Shown: positions 1-7,805, numbered from the stretch's first letter. The stretch is 15,498 nucleotides of DNA from Candidatus Thorarchaeota archaeon (GCA_004524595.1 SDOA01000102.1:1-15498), one strand, 5' to 3'. The notes: a model not told the origin generated them from the letters alone. Numbers and translations: made by a program.

Positions 1-1136
1 ACTCCGCACTCCATATAGACAAACGGTATGCTATCTGGGGAGTAACAATAGCCGCCAGCCCAGCTGTTTACTGGACGTGCTCCTTCAAATGATGGAAGAT
101 ACTTGGAGAGGACAGGATAGATACTATTCTCATAATATGAAGATTCCGGCACCATTGTAGCATCAGTCTGTGTGTACTCATAAGCACGACCAAATTTGTC
201 ACCACAACCAATCCAGAAACCGCGTTCTTGGAGTTGAGGCCTAAAGTAAACTCCTGCGGATGGGAGAATTGTAAAGGGGATGCAGTTCATCTCATTAAAT
301 CCTTTAGTATCTAAGATTTGAACCATTTTGGCATTATCTTCAGCATGAATGACAAATAGCTGCCTTTTCTTTATCTTCGTCATGCTGTTAATACCTACAG
401 GGTCGAGCAATTCATTAGCCCAAGCACCAGTAGCAAGTACTGTCACATCAGCTCGAAATTTGCCCTTATCTGTAACAATACCTCTGATTTTTTTCTGTTG
501 CCAAACATATGGTTCTCCAGGTAGATCTAGTTTAGGCTCTGCCTCCAACAATAATCTCTGAACAGTCACTCCGAATCTAGGTTTTACATGACTGAGCTTT
601 TTGAACTCTTCAAAATAGAATTCAACAAGCCTAGTGGGATCAAGTACTCCGCAATCTTTACCAAAGAGTCCATAGGATACTTCTTGGAGATTCATCAATT
701 CAGCTTCTTCATCGCCAGTAAAATTCATGTTGAGACCTGGTATAAGTTTCTGTAATTCATCCTTGTTGTACACTCTGTAATGAATACCTGATTTCTCCAT
801 CCGTTGCATCCAGACTTGTATACTCGCCTGCTCAAACTGCTCCTTACTCAAAAGCCACAAATATCCTGTTTTTTCATAGAATAAATCATGCCCTAGCTCA
901 TTTTGAATGTACTCGAAAAATTTAATCGATGTATCAGTCAGTATCTGATTCGTCGATGAGGCAAACATATTCCTAACAGCAGCAGCACTCATTGCTGTAT
1001 TTGCTTGCCCAGCAGCGAGTGTCCTCTCAACTAAGAGAATTTTCTTGTCAGGATTATTTTTTTGGATATAATATGCTGTTGCTACTCCAAGTGCACCAGC
1101 ACCCACAACTATGACATCAAAGGTTTCTTCGCTCAT
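1..1136 (-). CDS. FAD-dependent oxidoreductase, DAO family (3' end beyond the left edge)
   Basis: Reading leftward from ATG at 1136 the frame stays open for 378 codons to the window edge, so the C-terminus is missing. The protein starts with a Rossmann FAD-binding segment: a hydrophobic strand, GAGALG at residues 12-17, and LLVER ending in E37, which should bind the FAD ribose. A TAMSAAAVRNMF stretch (about 48-59) and an ATGAWAN motif (about 235-241) are typical of the DAO fold shared by glycine/sarcosine/D-amino-acid oxidases and sarcosine dehydrogenases. Near the visible end, a WAGGY...SPDSIPF segment matches the conserved C-terminal FAD-binding stretch of that family. The expected reaction is oxidative deamination or demethylation of a small amine or amino acid. 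The substrate cannot be read from sequence. No signal peptide is seen, so it is probably cytosolic. It lies 83 bp downstream of the ABC permease gene on the same strand, and a perfect palindrome sits between them. Confidence 0.88.
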   Translation of the reverse strand, partial: MSEETFDVIVVGAGALGVATAYYIQKNNPDKKILLVERTLAAGQANTAMSAAAVRNMFASSTNQILTDTSIKFFEYIQNELGHDLFYEKTGYLWLLSKEQFEQASIQVWMQRMEKSGIHYRVYNKDELQKLIPGLNMNFTGDEEAELMNLQEVSYGLFGKDCGVLDPTRLVEFYFEEFKKLSHVKPRFGVTVQRLLLEAEPKLDLPGEPYVWQQKKIRGIVTDKGKFRADVTVLATGAWANELLDPVGINSMTKIKKRQLFVIHAEDNAKMVQILDTKGFNEMNCIPFTILPSAGVYFRPQLQERGFWIGCGDKFGRAYEYTQTDATMVPESSYYENSIYPVLSKYLPSFEGARPVNSWAGGYCYSPDSIPFVYMECG

Positions 1137-1169
1137 TGTAAAGGCCTCTAATGAATAGGTGCGCGTTGG

Positions 1170-1184
1170 AAAGGTCTGACCTTT
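1170..1184. promoter_or_regulatory. 15-bp perfect palindrome between ABC permease and oxidoreductase
   Basis: AAAGGTC, one T, then GACCTTT: two 7-bp arms around a single central base. It lies 34 to 48 bases upstream of the oxidoreductase ATG and overlaps the best TATA-like stretch there (GTTAAAGG on the minus strand). That position suits an operator for a dimeric regulator. A short hairpin in the transcript between the two genes is the alternative. Confidence 0.4.
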
Positions 1185-1219
1185 AACGTTTACCCTGTGA
1201 ACCTATTTTCTAAGATATT

Positions 1220-2044
1220 TCATGCATTAGGTGGAGGCACAGTGAGTTGAAGTCGTCTATTGAACATCTCTTTCAAGAAGAGTCTAGATGCCACTAAACC
1301 TGCAATGATAGAAGATAGAAAGATCATTATGAAGACTATCACTTGAAAGAGCGATGCAACTACAGGATTAGCTCCACCAATGATCATGCCGCTCATCAAA
1401 CCAGGAATAGTAACAATTCCAAGTGCTGCATATCTATTAAGATTCGGTAGGAATCCGCTCTCAATTGATTCGCGTATAGTCAATTCAGTGGCTTGAATAG
1501 GTGAGGCTCCTAGTGCCAGAGCAGTCTCCAAGAGACCTCGTTGCTTCTGAGCGTTAGACCACATTCTGTCAATGACCAGACTGGACATATTCATCGAATT
1601 ACCGATGACCATACCACCCATAGGAATGACAAATTCACCTATTGGTTCCACCACACCAAGGATTACACTCACAGCCATTACTGATATGGATCCGAGAAAA
1701 ATGCCTGGTAATGATGCTCTGAAGACATTGGGAATTTTCTTAAGGTTATCAGCAGTCGTATAAGCTGCGAATATCACCATGAATGTGAGTACGCCAAACA
1801 TGAGCAGCAGGCTTTGGAGATTAAATATGTAAACTAAGATTAAGCCCATCAAAATGATTTGGATTGTCCCTCGAATGGTTCCTATTATCAAACTCTTCTG
1901 AATCCTGATTCTTTGCCACTTGCTAACTAGTACAAGTGCTATTAGAAGAACGATAGCCGCAATATATCGTCCAATGGCAACTTGAATTTCGGTCGGAATA
2001 GAATTCCAAAGTGATTGGAAAAATCCAAAGTCCAATTGCATCAT
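1220..2044 (-). CDS. ABC transporter permease, UPF0014 / FetB (YbbM) family
   Basis: A 274-aa polytopic membrane protein with about seven hydrophobic segments. The family signature is clear in the C-terminal half: the cytoplasmic loop ETALALGASP (about 174-183), which couples to the ATPase, then SGFLPNLNRYAALGIVTIPG and MSGMIIGGANP (about 196-228). An internal GNSMNMS motif is also typical of UPF0014. E. coli FetB, with the ATPase FetA, is linked to iron export and oxidative-stress resistance, and plant relatives (STAR2/ALS3) to aluminium tolerance; the substrate here is not shown. The ATG at 2044 overlaps the TGA of the ATPase gene as ATGA, and a GGAGGG-type SD lies within the end of that gene, so the two are translationally coupled. 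N-terminal hydrophobic segments start near residue 20, and no cleavable signal is apparent. Confidence 0.88.
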   Translation of the reverse strand: MMQLDFGFFQSLWNSIPTEIQVAIGRYIAAIVLLIALVLVSKWQRIRIQKSLIIGTIRGTIQIILMGLILVYIFNLQSLLLMFGVLTFMVIFAAYTTADNLKKIPNVFRASLPGIFLGSISVMAVSVILGVVEPIGEFVIPMGGMVIGNSMNMSSLVIDRMWSNAQKQRGLLETALALGASPIQATELTIRESIESGFLPNLNRYAALGIVTIPGLMSGMIIGGANPVVASLFQVIVFIMIFLSSIIAGLVASRLFLKEMFNRRLQLTVPPPNA

Positions 2045-2691
2045 TCATCTTTCCCTCCATGTATATCAACTACGCGTGATGCGAAACGTTTCGCTTGGTC
2101 AATGTTGTGAGTTACCATCAGTATACCAATTTGATGGCTTTCAATAAGCTCATCAAGAACCTCTTCAACCGCAAGCGCAGACACATTATCCAAAGATGCG
2201 GTAGGTTCATCCAGAAGTAATGCTTTTGGTTTCATAAGCAAAGCTCGTGCTATCGCAATCCGCTGCTTTTCTCCACCAGAAAGGTTGGAAGCATCATCAT
2301 CAAGGTTTATTGATGTCAGCTTCACCTCTTCCAATATTTCGGATAGAGCCTCATCATTTACAGTTTCGTTGCGGATTGTAAGACCCCATGATAGATTATC
2401 TCTCACTGAACTTGGAAACATCTGACTCTCTTGAGGAACAAGTATCACATTTCTTCTTAGCTCTCTTGGATCCCATTCTGACACTTGTAGACCAAGAGCG
2501 AAAATCTCTCCTGTCAGAGGTGTCATAAGGTCAACAGCAATTCTTAGGAGCGTGCTCTTACCTGATCCAGATTTTCCAGTCAATCCAACAACTTCATTAT
2601 TCTTCACCGTGAGATTGAAGTCTTTGAAGAGATACCTCTCATTGAATCCCATTGATACATTTACAAATTGAAGTAAATAATTTGGGTCCAT
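2041..2691 (-). CDS. ABC transporter ATP-binding protein, FetA (YbbL)-like
   Basis: A complete ABC ATPase of 216 aa from ATG at 2691. Walker A is GKSGSGKST (39-47), the Q-loop glutamine is in VPQES (Q87), the signature is LSGGEKQR (137-144), Walker B is KALLLDEP (156-163), followed by the SLD D-loop, and the H-loop histidine is in VTHN (H195). All catalytic elements are intact, so it should power the permease it overlaps. Its short length and lack of a C-terminal regulatory domain fit the FetA/YbbL type. A TTG at 2718 would add nine residues, but a TATA element at 2738-2745 predicts a transcript start near 2715, so the ATG at 2691 is preferred. The metal-export role is inferred from the family, not seen in the sequence. 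Confidence 0.88.
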   Translation of the reverse strand: MDPNYLLQFVNVSMGFNERYLFKDFNLTVKNNEVVGLTGKSGSGKSTLLRIAVDLMTPLTGEIFALGLQVSEWDPRELRRNVILVPQESQMFPSSVRDNLSWGLTIRNETVNDEALSEILEEVKLTSINLDDDASNLSGGEKQRIAIARALLMKPKALLLDEPTASLDNVSALAVEEVLDELIESHQIGILMVTHNIDQAKRFASRVVDIHGGKDE

Positions 2692-2737
2692 GAATTTTCG
2701 CCTAGGATTCTGAGTCAAAACGGTTAGAAAAATAATT

Positions 2738-2745
2738 GCTTATAA
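2738..2745. promoter_or_regulatory. Shared TATA-like element for divergent transcription
   Basis: GCTTATAA contains the self-complementary core TTATAA and is the only strong TATA-like element between the ABC operon (-) and the propeller gene (+). Leftward it predicts a start near 2715, about 24 bases before the ATPase ATG. Rightward it predicts a start near 2770, leaving room for the SD-like GAGGTT just before the ATG at 2805. Confidence 0.4.
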
Positions 2746-2804
2746 CACACTATGCACCAAAGAAATATCAAGAAAGCAACTTAATCTTGAAATGAGGTTA
2801 AAAG

Positions 2805-3785
2805 ATGGCAGGATTGATTATACGAAAAAACAATGGTGACATGAACTGGTTCCCATTCTTCTACTATGATGGGAAGTACAAGTTTTATCCTCCCAAGGGA
2901 GAAAAGACAGGAATGCAAGTTGGCCGAGATTGGAATTTTGTAAAATATTTGCCCGGATATTGGACCTCCACATCGGTTCCATCTTACAGACGCAGAATCG
3001 GAGGCGGGTCTGACTTAGTAGTGTTAGATGATGATGGAGATCTCAAGTTCTTTCCATTCAAACAACAGACCTTCATGCATATGGGTACGGGAGATAAAGT
3101 TGGTCGTGGATTTAGAGAAACATTGGATTATTATGTTGCTGAATGGACTGGAAATGGCACCTCGGACCTCCTTGTGAGGGATGAAGAAGGAGACCTACGG
3201 TTATTCATCTGGAATGGCAAAGAGTTCAAAGATTTAGGACGTGATGAAAAGGTTGGTAATGGATTTGATAAGAAGAAGGTGCCTGATATCTATCCTGGAT
3301 ATTGGACTGGAGGGAGCACTCCTGATATCCTGATTCGAAAAGATAATGGAGACCTTTTCGTCTTTTCGTTCAATGGTAAGACATTCTATGGGCAAGATAA
3401 AATCAAAGTTGGGAATGATTTCAAACCTAAACAATACCCACATTTGTTAATTGATGAGTGGTTAGGTAATGGAACGCCAGACATGCTAGCTTATCGGGAT
3501 AAGAGACTACATCTCTACCCATATGGTATGGTCAATCCAAAGAAGAACCACTTTACTTTCACCGATAAATTTCAATGGCGCTCAGAAAAAGACTTCAGGG
3601 AAGACTGGCTCTATCTGGTTGGTCATTGGAGAACACTAGGCAAACCTGATTTAATCACATTGAATAAGAGCAATGATCTCTGGTTCTATCCCTTTGATGA
3701 TGGTGCATTTACAGACCTTAAAGGTGACAAACAAGTCGGAAATGATTGGAAAGTCACTCACTTCTTTGATTTCTATCCTATTTAA
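2805..3785 (+). CDS. Six-repeat beta-propeller protein (FG-GAP/VCBS- or tachylectin-like)
   Basis: A 326-aa protein made almost entirely of six tandem repeats of about 51-56 residues. Each has a strand of the form D-h-h-h-R-x-x-x-G-D-L, an aromatic F/Y-P-F strand, a V-G-N/R-D/G-F/W turn and a G-Y/E-W-T-G-x-G-T-P-D closing turn. The opening Asp falls at about residues 70, 121, 174, 226 and 282, and the first unit starts at residue 4 without it. The VGxxW/F turn appears at 39, 99, 150, 202 and 311 and is degenerate in unit five (about 264). Six units predict a closed six-bladed propeller of the FG-GAP/VCBS or tachylectin kind. There is no signal peptide, membrane segment or extra domain, so it appears cytosolic, whereas related repeats are often secreted. 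It probably binds a ligand or protein; the partner is unknown. It has its own promoter and GAGGTT SD. Confidence 0.7.
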   Translation: MAGLIIRKNNGDMNWFPFFYYDGKYKFYPPKGEKTGMQVGRDWNFVKYLPGYWTSTSVPSYRRRIGGGSDLVVLDDDGDLKFFPFKQQTFMHMGTGDKVGRGFRETLDYYVAEWTGNGTSDLLVRDEEGDLRLFIWNGKEFKDLGRDEKVGNGFDKKKVPDIYPGYWTGGSTPDILIRKDNGDLFVFSFNGKTFYGQDKIKVGNDFKPKQYPHLLIDEWLGNGTPDMLAYRDKRLHLYPYGMVNPKKNHFTFTDKFQWRSEKDFREDWLYLVGHWRTLGKPDLITLNKSNDLWFYPFDDGAFTDLKGDKQVGNDWKVTHFFDFYPI

Positions 3786-3820
3786 TGAAGAATACCGTAA
3801 ATATCATAAAGCAATTTACT

Positions 3821-3838
3821 CGCAGGCGGTCTCCTGCG
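3821..3838 (+). promoter_or_regulatory. GC-rich hairpin upstream of the ECF-like gene
   Basis: CGCAGG, six-base loop CGGTCT, then CCTGCG: a perfect 6-bp GC-rich stem in an otherwise AT-rich spacer. It ends 11 bases before the TTG start at 3850. No T-run follows, so an intrinsic terminator is unlikely. It could mask the ribosome site of the next gene or bind a regulator. Confidence 0.3.
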
Positions 3839-3849
3839 TGGACTGAGAT

Positions 3850-4623
3850 TTGAGCGACAAAAAAGATAGTCAAGAAATGGAGCTATTCAACTCTTCTACC
3901 CAAACAAAGAAAGTTGCAGTTGGAGTGATATTGATTGCACTCTATGCAATTTTAGCCCTATTACCAATGAGTGCATTTATCGGTTCTGCTGGACTTAGTA
4001 GTATTCTCAGCTTTGGAATTTGTGTTTCACCATTGTTTGGGATAATTTTAGGGCCTTGGCGAGGATTCGGATTTGGCTTTATTGCAGGAATAGTGGCGAC
4101 GATTATCAGCTTGCCTATTGGTGGTGGAGTCTATATCATCATTCCGTTGACAATTCTAAGTCCTGCGATAGCTGGGTTATTTACAGGCTTGACATTGAGA
4201 AGAATAACAAGATTCAATGATTATAAGATTCCAGGACCAATTATAACCACTATTTTTTTAATCATAATCATCTTTCTTTACGAAATCATTAACTTCACAG
4301 CATGGTGGTTCATGATGCCATACATGTTCGCTGTTATAATCACAATAATCCTCCAAATCATGAAATTCGAATTTGATATTGGAAGCTCCTATACTCAACT
4401 CATTCCTTTCACATTTCTTGGTGCTATGTTAGATCACTCTATGATGGTGATGGGGTCTGTCTATCTGCTCCAACTTCCCGCTGAAGTTTTCGGTTATGCG
4501 ATTTTTCCAGTAATGATTATTGAGCGAGTAATAGCCACCTTTCTTGGAGCAATATTAGGATTCATCATATTGAAAATATTCGGAAGTGAATTTGAGATAT
4601 TACTCAATCAAGAGAATCAATAA
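3850..4623 (+). CDS. Membrane protein resembling an ECF transporter S component
   Basis: A 257-aa very hydrophobic protein with about six membrane segments after a short polar N-terminus. The stretch SPLFGIILGPWRGFGFGFIAG (about 61-81) has the G-P-W/L-x-G-x-x-x-G pattern of ECF-type substrate-binding (S) components. The late VIERVIATFLGAILGF stretch (about 223-238) also resembles the last helix of such proteins. In ECF systems the S component binds a vitamin or related micronutrient and docks on a shared EcfA/EcfT module, which is not encoded in this window. The substrate cannot be assigned. Translation may begin at TTG 3850 or at ATG 3877, nine codons later; neither has a convincing SD, and a hairpin precedes the TTG. 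The 3' end overlaps the convergent peptidase gene by 20 bases. Moderate confidence for the family, none for the substrate. Confidence 0.6.
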   Translation: MSDKKDSQEMELFNSSTQTKKVAVGVILIALYAILALLPMSAFIGSAGLSSILSFGICVSPLFGIILGPWRGFGFGFIAGIVATIISLPIGGGVYIIIPLTILSPAIAGLFTGLTLRRITRFNDYKIPGPIITTIFLIIIIFLYEIINFTAWWFMMPYMFAVIITIILQIMKFEFDIGSSYTQLIPFTFLGAMLDHSMMVMGSVYLLQLPAEVFGYAIFPVMIIERVIATFLGAILGFIILKIFGSEFEILLNQENQ

Positions 4624-5212
4624 TTGTCAATAGTGCTTCCACTTGAAGTTCTAATGGCATAGTGGCAAGATTCATGTCATCCTTCTCAATCGCTTGAGTA
4701 GGGAGAGGTGGAAGATGTATGAATGTTGCTTGAATGTCTAATTGTTCTGTTTCTATCCTTTGCATCAAATTGTACAATAACCAATTACATCCAAAAGCTC
4801 CAGCAAAATAGCTGACCTCAGCTGGGATCTCATTTTCTCTGAGGATATCTACCAATTGATGGGGATTCATATTGGAAAAATATGCTGCAGGACCCTCTTC
4901 GTTGATTATGTCCATTTCAGGAATGTTGCCATAATTATCAGCTCGTCTAGTATTCAAACTATTGATGGCAATTCGCTCAATCGTGATTACTGCACGATTT
5001 GCTTGACCGCAACATAGGACAATTCTAGGTTTGTGTTTCTTCAAAGAGTAATCAAGTAAATTGAGAGCATTCTTATAGTCAAGGGGAAGTATAACACTTA
5101 CAATATCATAGTTGCCTATCCGTTGACCTTCTAATGTCTTAGCCACTTCTTCTGATGGATTGATTGTGAATCCATTAAAAGGCTCGAAACCAGTGATGAG
5201 GAGATTTGGCAT
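4604..5212 (-). CDS. pcp: Pyrrolidone-carboxylate peptidase (pyroglutamyl peptidase I), family C15
   Basis: Cysteine peptidase predicted to remove N-terminal pyroglutamate from peptides in the cytosol. From ATG 5212 it is 202 aa, close to the usual 200-220. It opens with the family hallmark LLITGFEPFNGFTINPS. The catalytic triad is present: Glu in ITIERIAIN (E79), Cys in AGAFGCNWLLYN (C142, the family's AG-x-x-x-CN-x-x-LY) and His in FIHLPPLPTQ (H166). An upstream in-frame ATG at 5233 would add seven residues (MIYLGVI). The start at 5212 is preferred because the protein then begins directly before the first strand and has an AGGTG SD seven bases upstream. The AGAFGCN loop differs from the common AG-T-Y-x-CN, so activity is likely but not assured. 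It overlaps the 3' end of the convergent membrane-protein gene and lies downstream of a LysE-type exporter on the same strand with a 48-bp gap. Confidence 0.85.
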   Translation of the reverse strand: MPNLLITGFEPFNGFTINPSEEVAKTLEGQRIGNYDIVSVILPLDYKNALNLLDYSLKKHKPRIVLCCGQANRAVITIERIAINSLNTRRADNYGNIPEMDIINEEGPAAYFSNMNPHQLVDILRENEIPAEVSYFAGAFGCNWLLYNLMQRIETEQLDIQATFIHLPPLPTQAIEKDDMNLATMPLELQVEALLTIIDSLD

Positions 5213-5260
5213 AATAACACCTAGGTAAATCATTATTGACGTCCTAATGAGTTCTCTGGA

Positions 5261-5938
5261 TTAACTCATTACACCAAGGAGACCAGGCGCTGCTAAGATA
5301 ACAAACCATGCGCCAAGTCCAACTTGCACAACTCCGATGAACACACTTACCCAGTTGATATCACCGATGCTTGCTTTTTTCGTTGCTAGGTCAGTTCCGA
5401 ACGTGAGAGCTGCTCCATAGATAAAATCAGTTGAAACATGAGTTATATAGATCAATACACCCGCAAGAAAGACTGTTCCAACTCCTACTTGCAGCGAGCC
5501 GACAAGCATTGTCACGTTTGCAAGACCGACACCAAACCACCAAAGTAAAAAGTATGGACTCAGTAGACTAACAGCAGCTCCTTGAGATGTTGCCTCAATT
5601 ATGGAGGATTTTGATATTTTTGAGTTCTCACTATTTTGAACATCCTCTTTAATCCGATACTCACGAAGTGCTAAGATCCCAAATAGAATAATGACAGCTC
5701 CTCCAAATCCAACCAATATATCAATCATTAACTGAGACATAGTCAGAGCTTGTACGCTGATAATTATCACAGCAATGATACCCACTTCGACAATAGCATG
5801 TCCTACCATAGGCAAGATTCCATGAAGCCTTCCGTACTTACTACTTTGCATTACTACAGCCGCTGTCAATGGACCTGGGGCTAAGGCCCCAGTTAATGAG
5901 AGAGCAAACCATGCAAAAAGAATCTCAAAGACACCCAT
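5261..5938 (-). CDS. LysE/RhtB-family amino-acid exporter
   Basis: A 225-aa membrane protein with about six hydrophobic helices. The N-terminal signature reads GALAPGPLTAAVV (about 17-29), with the P-G-P that marks LysE/RhtB proteins. It is followed by a GRLHGILPMVGHAIVEVG stretch, where G-x-x-x-G-x-x-x-H and the next helix are family-typical. A polar loop with several Lys/Glu/Ser residues (about 94-112) separates the first three helices from the last three. The family exports amino acids or related small metabolites by proton antiport; the substrate is unknown. The ATG at 5938 has a good SD (GAGGT, six bases upstream). The pyroglutamyl-peptidase gene follows on the same strand, so the pair might release and then export an amino acid, but this is inference from position only. 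Confidence 0.85.
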   Translation of the reverse strand: MGVFEILFAWFALSLTGALAPGPLTAAVVMQSSKYGRLHGILPMVGHAIVEVGIIAVIIISVQALTMSQLMIDILVGFGGAVIILFGILALREYRIKEDVQNSENSKISKSSIIEATSQGAAVSLLSPYFLLWWFGVGLANVTMLVGSLQVGVGTVFLAGVLIYITHVSTDFIYGAALTFGTDLATKKASIGDINWVSVFIGVVQVGLGAWFVILAAPGLLGVMS

Positions 5939-6040
5939 TGAATGACCTCTTTATTGCACTTCTGAAGAACGCAAGAAAAGCATGATGATTTGGACATCAC
6001 CTCAGTCATCGTAATATTTGTAATACATAAGTTACAATTC

Positions 6041-6055
6041 GATTTCTCAGAAATC
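6041..6055. promoter_or_regulatory. Inverted repeat in the LysE/DUF389 divergent promoter region
   Basis: GATTTC, TCA, GAAATC: perfect 6-bp arms with a 3-base spacer, 43 bases before the GTG of the DUF389 gene. It lies just downstream of TATA-like AT-rich sequence (about 6012-6035). It could be an operator for that gene or a short leader hairpin. In such AT-rich DNA a 6-bp repeat can arise by chance. Confidence 0.3.
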
Positions 6056-6097
6056 CTTAAGAGCAGTCCAAGAAAATCAACCTAATCAACGGAGCTT

Positions 6098-7231
6098 GTG
6101 AAGTCTGTGAAACAGGTACAGATTACGGTACCCTATGATAAGACGGAACCAGTGTTTGACTTTCTTACTGACACATTACATGTTAAGAATATCATGAAAT
6201 TCAACACTGATAATGCAATTATCTTTCAGTTCAGGATTAAAGATGATTTCATTAACGAGACTATCGAAGGGCTGAAGAGTAGAGGTGTAGGCGTAGAATA
6301 CGGATTCGTGGATATTATTGACCTCAAAGCTTCACTACCAAGAGAAATGGAAGAGAAAGTAAATGACGCAAAGATCCAACGAGAAGCTACTCTCGCGGTG
6401 GAAGAAATCTATGATAGTGTCAAAAAGCAAGCATCGTTGAGCTTTGATTATATTGCGTTCGTCATTCTAGCGGCACTAATGGCTGGAATAGGTCTCATTC
6501 AAAATAATGTCACAGTCATTGTCGCTTCAATGCTACTAAGCCCTCTTATGGGCCCTATGTTAGGAGTAGCTTTAGGATATGTTGTTAGAGATAGAGCACT
6601 CTTTGTAAAAGGCACAAGAAATGAGCTTATTGGAATCGCACTGTCTCTATCAGTGGGAGCTGTTTTAGGAATAGTTCTTTTAATTTTCTTCCCAGGAATT
6701 GTGACACTTGTGCAGGCAGATTTCCAAAGTGGAGTGATAACTGAAATAACTCGACGTGGAGGATTTGCCGCATTAGACATTGGAGTAGCAATATTTTCAG
6801 GAGCTGCAGTGGCTGTATCTGTTACACGAGGAGATATGTCAACACTTGTTGGTGTTGCGATATCTGCTGCGCTTATGCCTCCTGCAGTCAATGCTTCAAT
6901 GATGGCTATTCTTGGCCTAGCGACTGCAAATATGATAGTGCTAAACATGGGGATAGGATCTTTTGCGCTTCTAATAATGAACATTCTCTTGATTGATCTT
7001 TCTGCCATCGTAATGTTCAGAGTGAAGAAGTTGTCACGCATGGCAGATAAATCTGCAACTTGGACTGCTGTCACTCAATTCAAGAAGTCATCTGAGAGTC
7101 TTTACCATACAATTCCTGCTGAGAAAAATGAAGAAAAGATTGCAGTCTTCACTTCTGCTGAAGTAGAAAAAATCGATGAGAAAGCATCAAATAAAACAGC
7201 AGAGGGTAAAGAGGAAAAAGATGAAACCTGA
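6098..7231 (+). CDS. DUF389 (TIGR00341-type) membrane protein
   Basis: A 377-aa protein with the DUF389 layout. A soluble N-terminal alpha/beta domain (about 1-75) is followed by a charged linker (about 80-112), then a membrane core (about 115-307) and a polar, Lys/Glu-rich tail (about 310-377). Core motifs include ASMLLSPLMGPMLG (143-156), RGGFAALDIGVAIFSGAAVAVS (about 220-241) and ISAALMPPAVNAS (255-267), which are the most conserved stretches of the family. DUF389 proteins occur in archaea, bacteria and plants; their transport or signalling role is not established. GTG at 6098 is taken as start with GGAG only three bases upstream; a second in-frame GTG at 6107 would give a longer spacing. 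It diverges from the LysE gene. The acidic/basic tail is longer than a plain membrane core needs and may contact a partner. Confidence 0.85.
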   Translation: MKSVKQVQITVPYDKTEPVFDFLTDTLHVKNIMKFNTDNAIIFQFRIKDDFINETIEGLKSRGVGVEYGFVDIIDLKASLPREMEEKVNDAKIQREATLAVEEIYDSVKKQASLSFDYIAFVILAALMAGIGLIQNNVTVIVASMLLSPLMGPMLGVALGYVVRDRALFVKGTRNELIGIALSLSVGAVLGIVLLIFFPGIVTLVQADFQSGVITEITRRGGFAALDIGVAIFSGAAVAVSVTRGDMSTLVGVAISAALMPPAVNASMMAILGLATANMIVLNMGIGSFALLIMNILLIDLSAIVMFRVKKLSRMADKSATWTAVTQFKKSSESLYHTIPAEKNEEKIAVFTSAEVEKIDEKASNKTAEGKEEKDET

Positions 7232-7450
7232 TTTCGAACAACAATGTTAAACGCAACAAATCTTGCTTGATGGATCAGGAATTAGATAACGAGCATATTT
7301 ACTAATTCGATCAAAACATGAGCGTTATTTCAGAATTATGGAAGAGCTATTTTCTATTAGAAAGATGGTTAGTAATTCCCCTGTATTACAAGGCAATATA
7401 GCAGTGTCTAAGAATGGTTAGAACGTTAACTCAATAGGGAATGGAAATTA

Positions 7451-7798
7451 ATGTCACAAGAAGTTTCACTCAAGAACAAACTCTTCAAAGGACTAACAGA
7501 ACATGATATTTTGACATGGGAGGAAGAAAAAATGCGCTATCAGCGAAAGATGGGAAGAAAAGTGACAGACCTTGATTTTCTAAGATATCTTCTGATGAGA
7601 GGAACAAGACCAATAATATCCTCAAAAGATGGTGTAGCAGGAGGATACCTAACCGGGCAAAACCCCGTTTATGAAAAAGCAGAAACCATCCTTGAGAAAT
7701 ACAGGACTCGAGAGAAGGAGAGCCCCCGAGCAGTACAAGATAGAGAATCAGCTAGAACGAAGATTGATGCATCAAAACGCCTCCTTGATAATCCTTAA
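7451..7798 (+). CDS. Small charged protein of unknown function (115 aa)
   Basis: Not recognised. The protein is soluble and rich in charged residues, with no cysteine, no signal peptide and no membrane segment. The first half contains amphipathic helices (LTEHDILTWEEEKMRYQRK, then VTDLDFLRYLLMRG). A Gly-containing middle (GVAGGYLTGQNP, about 61-72) follows. The last third is a long, highly charged helix (about 74-112) that could form a coiled coil or bind nucleic acid. It starts with ATG 13 bases after the purine-rich GGGAATGG; no canonical SD is seen. A TATA-like CAATATAG lies about 55 bases upstream. It stands alone on the plus strand, 219 bases after the DUF389 gene. Its coding character rests on the clean start, the length and protein-like composition. 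Confidence 0.6.
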   Translation: MSQEVSLKNKLFKGLTEHDILTWEEEKMRYQRKMGRKVTDLDFLRYLLMRGTRPIISSKDGVAGGYLTGQNPVYEKAETILEKYRTREKESPRAVQDRESARTKIDASKRLLDNP

Positions 7799-7805
7799 AT
7801 GCTAA

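Noticed and set aside
349..561. 70-aa plus-strand ORF with a signal-peptide-like start
   Set aside because: It is antisense to the oxidoreductase, whose frame is open throughout and carries family motifs.
3821..3838. Hairpin as an intrinsic terminator of the propeller gene
   Set aside because: No T-run follows the stem on the plus strand, and the hairpin abuts the next start codon.
6499..7074. 191-aa minus-strand ORF
   Set aside because: It is antisense to the conserved core of the DUF389 gene, with a Thr/Ile/Ala-rich shadow composition.
7338..7421. 27-codon ORF between the DUF389 and 115-aa genes
   Set aside because: No SD and no recognisable feature; its length is expected by chance. The stretch 7232-7450 otherwise shows only promoter-like sequence.
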